Source: Nitrospinaceae bacterium (lineage in GTDB: Bacteria > Nitrospinota > Nitrospinia > Nitrospinales > Nitrospinaceae). Taken from it: DNA of 5,105 nucleotides. The stretch's first letter is position 1, and the number at the start of each line of letters is the position of its first letter. This document shows, piece by piece, positions 1-5,105 of the stretch. Both the position numbers and the translations under genes were made by a program. Location of the stretch: positions 1 to 5,105 of the forward strand of contig JAJDAX010000141.1 in assembly GCA_029261615.1 (NCBI GenBank), given 5' to 3'. The notes under the pieces are model-generated. The model saw only the letters and a list, made by a program, of their open reading frames with translations. It had not been told where the DNA came from and made no database searches.

Positions 1-76
1 GCACGGATCCCTTGGGCCACACGCTTCCTACAACCCGGAAGCTCACTCACCGCATTGCCCTGATTTTAAGGAGACC
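1..76 (+). other. Leader or end of an upstream gene, undetermined
   Basis: This stretch precedes the first convincing gene. Reading from base 1, one frame is open for 20 codons and ends at a TGA at 61-63, so it could be the last 20 residues of an upstream gene stopping 13 bases before the next start. The frame of the following gene is also open to the left edge, so openness alone proves nothing over so short a span. I recognise no protein family in any frame and see no convincing -35/-10 promoter. The close packing of the downstream genes makes an operon-internal position more likely than a promoter region. Confidence 0.25.
68..73 (+). promoter_or_regulatory. Ribosome binding site of the tssJ-like gene
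   Basis: AAGGAG lies three bases before the ATG at 77. It is a strong Shine-Dalgarno core, though the spacing is on the short side. It decides the start, because the frame is open further upstream to the window edge. Confidence 0.65.
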
Positions 77-589
77 ATGTTTTCCGACACCCCAAATTCA
101 TGGAACCGAGTGTCCACCAGGCAAAGCCTCCTTTTGCTCACAATTTTAATTCTCGTCTTAATTCTGAATGGATGCAATGTCGGGGCACGCACTATGGCCC
201 TGTTCGGCGGCGACCTAAATGTTCGGGTAGCTATCAGCGAAGAGGCCAACAAGAACCAGCCGCTAATGGTCGATCTGGTACTTGTTAATGACTCAGAGCT
301 ACTCAAAAAGTTAATGGAATTACCGGCGGATGAGTGGTTTCAAAAACGGGAACAGTTTAAACGGGACTACCCGAAGCGCACCGGCTTTGAATCCTGGGAA
401 TGGGAATGGACACCGGGACAGAAAGTTCCCGACTTGATTCTACCGATTCGCGTCAAGGCGGAAGCCGGATTGATCTTTGCCCGTTACTATACCGAGGGGG
501 ATCACCGAGCCCGGTTTGACCCGCTCAAGAATATTTTCATTGAGTTTAAAAAAGAAAGTTTCCAGGTCACCGTTACCCAGGGAACCTGA
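77..589 (+). CDS. tssJ: TssJ-like T6SS outer-membrane lipoprotein (divergent)
   Basis: This 170-residue predicted lipoprotein probably fills the TssJ role: anchored in the outer membrane by a lipid, facing the periplasm and contacting TssM in the T6SS membrane complex. Arg15 and a hydrophobic run at residues 18-30 lead to a lipobox L-N-G-C with Cys33 as the lipidated residue. Asn at -2 is unusual but tolerated. Residue +2 is Asn rather than Asp, which favours outer-membrane sorting. The mature part begins with a beta-strand-like segment (47-53) and another at 63-70. A charged helical stretch follows (74-98), then a Trp-rich segment (107-111) and further strands, compatible with the transthyretin-like fold of TssJ. 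Length matches the family. The assignment rests on signal peptide, size, fold pattern and position just before tssK; the core sequence is far from classical TssJ. A GTG at residue 12 is an alternative start, but the RBS favours the ATG. Confidence 0.65.
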   Translation: MFSDTPNSWNRVSTRQSLLLLTILILVLILNGCNVGARTMALFGGDLNVRVAISEEANKNQPLMVDLVLVNDSELLKKLMELPADEWFQKREQFKRDYPKRTGFESWEWEWTPGQKVPDLILPIRVKAEAGLIFARYYTEGDHRARFDPLKNIFIEFKKESFQVTVTQGT

Positions 590-599
590 ACAGTAACCT

Positions 600-613
600 G
601 CCTGCAAACAGGC
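600..613 (+). other. Small intergenic hairpin between tssJ and tssK
   Basis: GCCTG at 600-604 and CAGGC at 609-613 form a perfect 5-bp stem with a CAAA tetraloop. A T-G pair (599/614) can extend it. No T tract follows, so it is not an intrinsic terminator. It sits nine bases before the tssK RBS and could slightly affect mRNA stability or initiation, or be chance. Confidence 0.3.
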
Positions 614-621
614 GCATAATT

Positions 622-627
622 GAAGGA
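622..627 (+). promoter_or_regulatory. Ribosome binding site of tssK
   Basis: GAAGGA lies eight bases before the ATG at 636, good spacing for a Shine-Dalgarno site. It supports this start, which also begins the conserved TssK N-terminus. Confidence 0.6.
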
Positions 628-635
628 CCGGAATA

Positions 636-1976
636 ATGGTCGACGCACGCAGAATTCCATTTCCTATCCAATGGCACGAAGGCATGATGCTGGCTCCTCA
701 ACACTTCCAGCAATCCGCTTCTCGCCAAGAGGAATTACTGCATTACCATTTGATGTCGGCCAGCCCATTTCACTGGGGAGTCCGCCGATTGAAAATCGAT
801 CCCGTCCTGCTCGTCAGTGGAAAGTTCCGGATACTGGAACTGGAAGCGATTCTACCGGATGGATTGATCGTAGAACACGGACACGCAGATGACACAACGG
901 CACTTGAAATAGAGTTGGAGGGTTTCGCAGAAGATATCCGGACAAACCCCTTGTTGATCCACCTCGCTCTTCCCGAAAAGAAAGTGGGAGCGGCATTCAA
1001 AGGGGATCTTGCACGATTTGACTCCATCGAAGGGCGACCGGTCACCGATGAAAATACCGGTGACAACGAAATCCCCATTCCCCGGTTAAAACCACGTCTG
1101 TTACTACTTGCTACCGATGAACCCCCACAAAAATACGTGAGCTTCCCCTTGGCTGAGGTTACCTACAAAAACGAAACATTTGCCCAGTCAGACTATCTGC
1201 CACCAAGCCTCGCCATCTCGCTGGGGTCTCCACTGGGTGAATTGTGCCAGCAGATTTCACAACGGTTGCGAGAGAAAGCGGTGTACCTTTCAGAACAGGT
1301 GCAGTCCCCGTCTTCTTCTGCGGGCGCGCCCATGATCCTTGAAACAAAAAACACCATCAAAAGTCTGGTGGCGGGTCTTCCCCAGTTTGAAGCCATTTTG
1401 AACACAGGCGTATCACACCCGTTCCCGCTATACGTCTCACTATGCGGGCTTGTCGGGCAAATGGCCGCTCTGGGTAAGGGAATGGTGCCCCCTTCTCTTC
1501 CTACATATAACCATAATGATATCCGGTTTTCCTTCGACACCGCACGGGAATTCATTTTCCGCATGATCGAGGAAGGCATCAACGAAGCCTATACGGGATA
1601 CCCGTTCACTTGGGTCGACAACCTGTTTGCCCTGAATTTTTCCGAATCCTGGATGAAACAAAAACATGTGTATCTGGGCGTTCGCGGACCATCGGGGATG
1701 GGGGAAAAAGACCTCGTCGGCTGGGTGGAAAAAAGCTGGATTGGGACAGCCAACAAAATCCCCTCCATGCGCGAGAAACGCATTCTGGGACCGGAACGCA
1801 AAGCCATCGAAGGTGACCGCGATATAATCCCGGCACGGGGCGTTGTGTTATTCCAATTGACCGTCGACCCGGATTTCATTGAACCCGAACAACCCCTTCA
1901 AATTTTCAACACAGCGGACAAAACCGACACGGGGCGTCCAATGGAAATTCTACTCTACGTTAAAGCCAACACCTGA
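636..1976 (+). CDS. tssK: T6SS baseplate subunit TssK
   Basis: TssK is the cytoplasmic baseplate protein that links the T6SS tail baseplate (TssF/TssG) to the membrane complex (TssL/TssM). The protein is 446 residues, the usual family length. The N-terminus carries the family signature around residues 11-26, W-H-E-G-M-M-L-x-P-Q-H-F-Q, almost immediately after the start. Near the C-terminus a W-I-G-T-A-N-K-I-P segment (368 on) is followed by R-I-L-G-P-E-R at 382-388. These resemble the conserved region leading into the last, membrane-complex-binding domain of TssK. The reading frame is intact, with no frameshift. The gene starts 46 bases after the tssJ-like stop, in the common J-K order. Classical clusters continue with tssL and often tssM; here the next gene is a VWA protein instead, so the locus is rearranged or of a variant type. 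Gene identity is firm; exact binding partners are family knowledge. Confidence 0.96.
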   Translation: MVDARRIPFPIQWHEGMMLAPQHFQQSASRQEELLHYHLMSASPFHWGVRRLKIDPVLLVSGKFRILELEAILPDGLIVEHGHADDTTALEIELEGFAEDIRTNPLLIHLALPEKKVGAAFKGDLARFDSIEGRPVTDENTGDNEIPIPRLKPRLLLLATDEPPQKYVSFPLAEVTYKNETFAQSDYLPPSLAISLGSPLGELCQQISQRLREKAVYLSEQVQSPSSSAGAPMILETKNTIKSLVAGLPQFEAILNTGVSHPFPLYVSLCGLVGQMAALGKGMVPPSLPTYNHNDIRFSFDTAREFIFRMIEEGINEAYTGYPFTWVDNLFALNFSESWMKQKHVYLGVRGPSGMGEKDLVGWVEKSWIGTANKIPSMREKRILGPERKAIEGDRDIIPARGVVLFQLTVDPDFIEPEQPLQIFNTADKTDTGRPMEILLYVKANT

Positions 1977-2000
1977 AGCCGTCCGACCCTCGCGACGGCT
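1977..2000 (+). other. Perfect inverted repeat directly after the tssK stop
   Basis: AGCCGTC at 1977-1983 and GACGGCT at 1994-2000 are exact reverse complements and form a GC-rich 7-bp stem around a 10-base loop. The loop can add a partial CG/CG pairing. The repeat starts on the first base after the tssK stop codon. The bases after it are not T-rich, so it is not a standard intrinsic terminator. It may be a transcript-stabilising or attenuating hairpin separating the structural T6SS genes from the signalling genes. Confidence 0.45.
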
Positions 2001-2033
2001 CACCTCAATGGTTCTCAATGAACCCCTCACCGC

Positions 2034-2040
2034 AAGGAGA
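2034..2040 (+). promoter_or_regulatory. Ribosome binding site of the VWA gene
   Basis: AAGGAGA ends seven bases before the ATG at 2047, which is close to ideal. It settles the start in a frame that is open back into tssK to 1879. ATG codons further upstream, such as 1879 and 2008, have no comparable site. Confidence 0.8.
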
Positions 2041-2046
2041 CTCTAC

Positions 2047-2751
2047 ATGAACCGACGACCCGGTGGCGAAATGGCCACCCGGCCACTGCATTTCATCTGG
2101 ATAGCCGACTGCTCCGGTTCCATGGGAGTGGACGGTAAAATTCAGGCCCTCAACAATGCCATCCGCGAGGCCATCCCGCACATGCAGGAAGTAGCGGATG
2201 AAAATCCGAATGCGCAGGTGCTGGTGCGTGCCTTACGTTTCAGTACGGGGGCTCAGTGGCATATCACACAACCTACACCTATCGCAGATTTCAAATGGGA
2301 CAACCTCTCAGCTGACGGGGTGACCGACCTCGGACAGGCGCTAAACATGGTGGCCGAACAGCTACGTATTCCACCCATGACCGATCGCGCATTGCCTCCG
2401 GTATTGGTGCTCATTTCCGATGGTCAACCGACCGATGATTTCAACGCCGGACTGAAAGCTCTGGTCAAGGAACCCTGGGGCAAAAAAGCTGTCCGCGTAG
2501 CCATCGCTATCGGTGAAGATGCCGATCATGAAGTACTGCAGAAATTCATCGGCAACCCCGAATTCCAACCTCTGCAAGCCAACAATCCGGAAGCACTGAA
2601 AAACAAAATCAAGTGGACCTCAACTGTCGTACTCAAGGCAGCCTCGGCCCCGACAAGCCAGACAGAAGACATTCAAACCCTGGGCAACGTTCCTATTCCG
2701 AAAGCACATGACCCGAGTACTGAGGTCATTTCCGCAGGAGATATCTGGTGA
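2047..2751 (+). CDS. Stand-alone TerY-like von Willebrand factor A protein
   Basis: This 234-residue protein is essentially a single VWA domain, predicted to bind a divalent metal and a protein partner in the cytoplasm; no signal peptide or membrane segment is visible. The metal-ion-dependent adhesion site is complete. D-C-S-G-S lies at 21-25, the mid-domain Thr at 93 (in G-V-T-D-L-G), and the last Asp at 125 (in I-S-D-G-Q-P-T-D). The fold is typical: a hydrophobic strand before the first motif (14-20), helices, and a strand before Asp125. The sequence style matches TerY/YfbK-type VWA proteins. It is translationally coupled to the PP2C gene that follows, the pairing seen in TerY-type VWA/PP2C/kinase modules. 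In the T6SS kinase PpkA a VWA domain is fused to the kinase, so this may be the split-off counterpart (inference). The last 20-30 residues, Pro/Thr/Ser-rich, look like a flexible tail. Confidence 0.9.
   Translation: MNRRPGGEMATRPLHFIWIADCSGSMGVDGKIQALNNAIREAIPHMQEVADENPNAQVLVRALRFSTGAQWHITQPTPIADFKWDNLSADGVTDLGQALNMVAEQLRIPPMTDRALPPVLVLISDGQPTDDFNAGLKALVKEPWGKKAVRVAIAIGEDADHEVLQKFIGNPEFQPLQANNPEALKNKIKWTSTVVLKAASAPTSQTEDIQTLGNVPIPKAHDPSTEVISAGDIW
2736..2740 (+). promoter_or_regulatory. Ribosome binding site of the PP2C gene, inside the VWA gene
   Basis: AGGAG lies seven bases before a GTG start at 2748, within the last codons of the VWA gene. It supports the GTG start and the four-base GTGA overlap, and so translational coupling. 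Confidence 0.75.
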
Positions 2752-3674
2752 ACCCGGAACAAACGATCGCCTGGCGGGCAATCGGAAAAAGTGTCCGGGG
2801 CGCTTCCCATATCCGTGATAACAAGGCCAATCAGGACGCCATTTCCTGGTCTTCTGGAGAGAACGAAGGGCTCCCCCTGATCATGGCGATATCGGATGGT
2901 CATGGCAGTCAGCGCAGTTTCCGTAGCGATACCGGCGCAGCCTTTGCGGTGGATGCCCTTTCGGCATGCCTGTCGGAGTTTGCTCTACGTTTATCTTCGC
3001 ACGTCCCACACTCCACTCTTGAGCAGGATGCAGGAAATAATCTGCCACGCGAACTGGAATACCGTTGGAAACGGGCGGTCCTGGATCACCTGACAACCCA
3101 TCCTTTTGCCGACGGGGAAGCAGAAACCCTATACGTCTACCAAGAGGATGACGATGATGAATCCCCCATGATCAACCCGTTTCTGGCTTACGGAGCTACT
3201 GCACTGGGTGTCCTCATCACTCCGACGTACCGACTCTATCTTCAGCTTGGTGATGGAGACATGCTGAACGTTTATACTGATGGAAAAACGGAACGACCTT
3301 TACCTGACGATCCAAGACTGATCGGCAATTCCACCACTTCGTTGTGCGCCCGTCACGCTGCAAGGGATGTCCGCCTGACGGTACAACCCTGTGAGGGTGA
3401 ACTGCCGGAACTGATTCTTGTCTCAACCGATGGTTACGCCAACTCATTTAAAAACGACAACGAATTTTTAAGAGTCGGACCGGATATTCTGGACATCATT
3501 CGCACGGACGGTCTCGATCACATTCAGAGGCACCTTCATGACTGGCTGGAGGAAACTACGCGTGTGGGTAGCGGAGACGACATCACTCTTGGCATCCTCT
3601 CCAACGCGGTCCCGATACAGCATGAATTAGATGCCACAAAAAATCCCGAACACTCACAATTCTCTGCTGAATAA
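2748..3674 (+). CDS. PP2C-family Ser/Thr protein phosphatase
   Basis: This is a 308-residue metal-dependent (PPM/PP2C) phosphatase that removes phosphate from Ser or Thr on proteins. Catalytic landmarks appear in order. N-Q-D lies at 28-30 after a G-A-S-H motif, and D-G-H-G at 50-53 supplies the key metal-binding Asp50. Y-G-A-T-A-L-G is at 148-154, G-D-G-D at 168-171 and T-D-G-Y with Asp228. G-D-D-I-T with Asp277/Asp278 is the last metal site. All expected acidic residues are present, so it should be active. It resembles the PP2C_2 branch found in bacterial signalling operons. An acidic run (133-138) marks a loop before the central core. No membrane segment is seen. It overlaps the VWA gene by GTGA and ends in TAA directly before the next ATG. 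By analogy with T6SS PppA it may counter a Ser/Thr kinase acting on the secretion machine, but no kinase or FHA protein is visible here, so the substrate is unknown. Confidence 0.93.
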   Translation: MNPEQTIAWRAIGKSVRGASHIRDNKANQDAISWSSGENEGLPLIMAISDGHGSQRSFRSDTGAAFAVDALSACLSEFALRLSSHVPHSTLEQDAGNNLPRELEYRWKRAVLDHLTTHPFADGEAETLYVYQEDDDDESPMINPFLAYGATALGVLITPTYRLYLQLGDGDMLNVYTDGKTERPLPDDPRLIGNSTTSLCARHAARDVRLTVQPCEGELPELILVSTDGYANSFKNDNEFLRVGPDILDIIRTDGLDHIQRHLHDWLEETTRVGSGDDITLGILSNAVPIQHELDATKNPEHSQFSAE

Positions 3675-5105
3675 ATGCATCCCCTGCCCCGACAACAGCT
3701 CAAAGACCTAATCGATGAATATGGAATAGGACTTTGCGATGAACCCAAACGCATCGAGGGTTTGCTCCGCGATTTTTGTGGCAAGTACCGTCGGGAGATT
3801 TTTGTGCTGGTCAGTGCCCTAAAAGAAGGTGTTGCCTCGGACCTGCGCGCTTCGCACCCGAATGCACCAAGAGACCTGCTGGTCCTGAAACTGATTCAAC
3901 GCCTGAAAGAACATCTCGCGCTATCGGAACCTGCCGCGCGCTGGGCTGTCGAAACCTGGGCATTGGCACTCAACATCATAACCGTCGATGAAATTAAAAT
4001 CGAAACTATAGTCCGAGCCCCAGAGCAATCCTCATTATTTCCGGCAACACCAACTCCGGTCCCTGAGCCGATCATTACTCCAGCAGCAACTTCTGACCCC
4101 AAAAAGCCAAAGGTGGTGACGGTATCCAAGCGCGGCGGGGACAATGATTTCCGATCTATAAACGCCGCGTTGCAATCGTGTGCTGAAGGCGGTCAAGTCA
4201 AAATCCTGCCCGGACTTTACAAAGAATCCATCACCCTCAATCGGTCAGTCGAAATACTAGGGGAAGGTCCTGCACAGGAAATCATAATCATTGGCCAGGG
4301 ACAGTCGGCTCTCTTAATGGAGACTGACAAGGCCACGGTAAGAGGCCTGACATTTCGCATGGCAACGACCCATACTGAGAAACCTGAAGCGACCATCAAT
4401 CTGCCACAAGGTGACCTCCTGATTGAAGACTGCGAAATCGTCTCAGCCTCCGGCCCCTGTGTTTCAATTCATAACGACAAGACACAACCGGTTTTTCGCC
4501 GTTGCAAAATCCGCAATAGCCTGAGCCAGGGCATCGTCTGTTCCAAAGGGGGATTAGGCCGTTTCGAAGAGTGCGAAATCTCCGGTCATGCCTCAACCTC
4601 GATCCACATCAGTGAGCAGGCCAACCCGCTATTCCGGAAATGTGGTATTCACAGCGGAAAAGAAAATGGTGTTGTTGTCACGAATGGAGGTCTTGGGGTT
4701 TTTGAAGAATGCGATATTTCCAGGATGTCGCAGGCGGCTGTCGTTATTCAGGATGAAGGCGATCCAGTTCTCCGTCGCTGCACGATTCACCATGGACGGG
4801 GCGGTGTGCTGGTCTACCAGAATGGCAAAGGGGTACTTGAGGAATGTGAAATTTATGAAAACCATTGCGCGGGTGTCGAAATATTCAATCATGGCGATCC
4901 ACGTCTGACCGCATGCCGCATTCGCGATGGAAAGACCGCAGGGGTTTTTATTTACAAGGAGGGTCGAGGTGTTCTCCGAGCCTGCGACATCACGGGTAAC
5001 CAGGCTGCAGGTGTAGCAATCAAACAACAGGCCGACCCCACCCTGGTGCAATGCCGGATTCACCACAATAAGGAAAGCGGGTTGATCGTTTTCGAAGAAG
5101 GCCTG
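3675..5105 (+). CDS. Helical-domain / right-handed beta-helix repeat protein (3' end missing)
   Basis: The frame is open for 477 codons to the right edge, so the protein is C-terminally incomplete. Residues 9-110 are predicted alpha-helical, with a core near 30-52 (L-L-R-D-F-C-G, R-R-E-I, L-V-S-A-L-K-E-G-V). From memory this resembles small helical domains at the termini of bacterial multidomain signalling proteins such as kinases and conflict-system proteins; I cannot confirm a family name. A Pro/Thr-rich linker follows (115-146). From 147 a pectin-lyase-like entry appears (G-G-D-N-D-F-R-S-I-N-A-A-L, then L-P-G-L-Y-K-E-S-I, then L-G-E-G), leading into beta-helix coils from 247 onward. There is no signal peptide, so a cytoplasmic or non-Sec-exported protein is expected. 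The start abuts the phosphatase TAA, in the same frame, with no Shine-Dalgarno, which suggests reinitiation. Carbohydrate-active residues are not evident. A scaffold, sensor or secreted-effector role is possible, but the function is unknown. Confidence 0.85.
   Translation, partial: MHPLPRQQLKDLIDEYGIGLCDEPKRIEGLLRDFCGKYRREIFVLVSALKEGVASDLRASHPNAPRDLLVLKLIQRLKEHLALSEPAARWAVETWALALNIITVDEIKIETIVRAPEQSSLFPATPTPVPEPIITPAATSDPKKPKVVTVSKRGGDNDFRSINAALQSCAEGGQVKILPGLYKESITLNRSVEILGEGPAQEIIIIGQGQSALLMETDKATVRGLTFRMATTHTEKPEATINLPQGDLLIEDCEIVSASGPCVSIHNDKTQPVFRRCKIRNSLSQGIVCSKGGLGRFEECEISGHASTSIHISEQANPLFRKCGIHSGKENGVVVTNGGLGVFEECDISRMSQAAVVIQDEGDPVLRRCTIHHGRGGVLVYQNGKGVLEECEIYENHCAGVEIFNHGDPRLTACRIRDGKTAGVFIYKEGRGVLRACDITGNQAAGVAIKQQADPTLVQCRIHHNKESGLIVFEEGL
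4413..5105 (+). repeat. Coding repeats: about 23-residue beta-helix coils with a Cys ladder
   Basis: Ten coils carry an invariant C-x-I at Cys 253, 277, 300, 323, 346, 369, 391, 414, 437 and 460 of the host protein; the spacing is 24, then 23 with a single 22. Two coil types alternate. One has G-x-G-V-[FL]-E-E-C-[ED]-I (around 292, 338, 384 and 430). The other has [AG]-[DN]-P-x-[LF]-x-x-C-x-I (around 316, 362, 407 and 453). The true unit is therefore about 46 residues or 138 bases. DNA identity between units is low, which points to old duplications under protein-level constraint. The array runs off the right edge. Confidence 0.85.

Noticed and set aside
600..613. Intrinsic terminator between tssJ and tssK
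   Set aside because: The stem is only five base pairs and no run of T follows. The next RBS is nine bases away, so continued transcription is expected.
1193..1582. 129-codon open frame on the minus strand
   Set aside because: It is antisense to the middle of tssK, a clear conserved gene, and its translation shows no domain or low-complexity-free core.
1879..2046. N-terminal extension of the VWA protein overlapping the end of tssK
   Set aside because: The frame is open, but the strong AAGGAGA site seven bases before 2047 and the VWA domain starting just after it fix the start. The extra 56 residues overlap conserved tssK codons and look like out-of-frame coding.
4629..5066. 145-codon open frame on the minus strand
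   Set aside because: It lies wholly inside the beta-helix gene. The repeated coding pattern avoids stops on the opposite strand periodically. It shows no RBS or recognisable domain.
4413..5105. CRISPR-like or DNA-level tandem repeat
   Set aside because: Periodicity is 69 and 138 bases and is visible in protein only. The DNA units differ widely, with no constant repeat and variable spacer layout.

Overview
The window reads as part of a Gram-negative (diderm) genome of roughly balanced base composition. The evidence is a predicted outer-membrane lipoprotein and a TssK baseplate protein, which place it in a type VI secretion system (T6SS) locus. I cannot assign a genus. A proteobacterium or a related diderm such as Desulfobacterota would fit, but that is inference.

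All genes run on the + strand and are tightly packed, so the window looks like one operon segment. Positions 1-76 are a short leader or the tail of an upstream gene. Then come a divergent TssJ-like lipoprotein (77-589) and TssK (636-1976). After a 70-base gap that opens with a perfect 7-bp inverted repeat, the content changes to a signalling module. It holds a stand-alone TerY-like von Willebrand factor A (VWA) protein (2047-2751), a PP2C-type Ser/Thr phosphatase that overlaps it by four bases (2748-3674), and a large protein starting on the base after the phosphatase stop (3675 to the right edge, incomplete). That last protein has an alpha-helical N-terminal domain, a Pro-rich linker and a right-handed beta-helix of about 23-residue coils.

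The likely logic is as follows. TssJ and TssK are structural parts of the injection machine (membrane complex and baseplate). The VWA and PP2C pair resembles the phospho-signalling sets known both from T6SS (PpkA kinase with a VWA domain, PppA phosphatase) and from TerY-type VWA/PP2C/kinase triads. No kinase and no TssL or TssM lies in the window; they may lie beyond an edge. The beta-helix protein is the least expected member. Its unbroken Cys ladder, alternating two-coil repeat and adaptor-like N-terminal domain make it the best candidate for something not well described.
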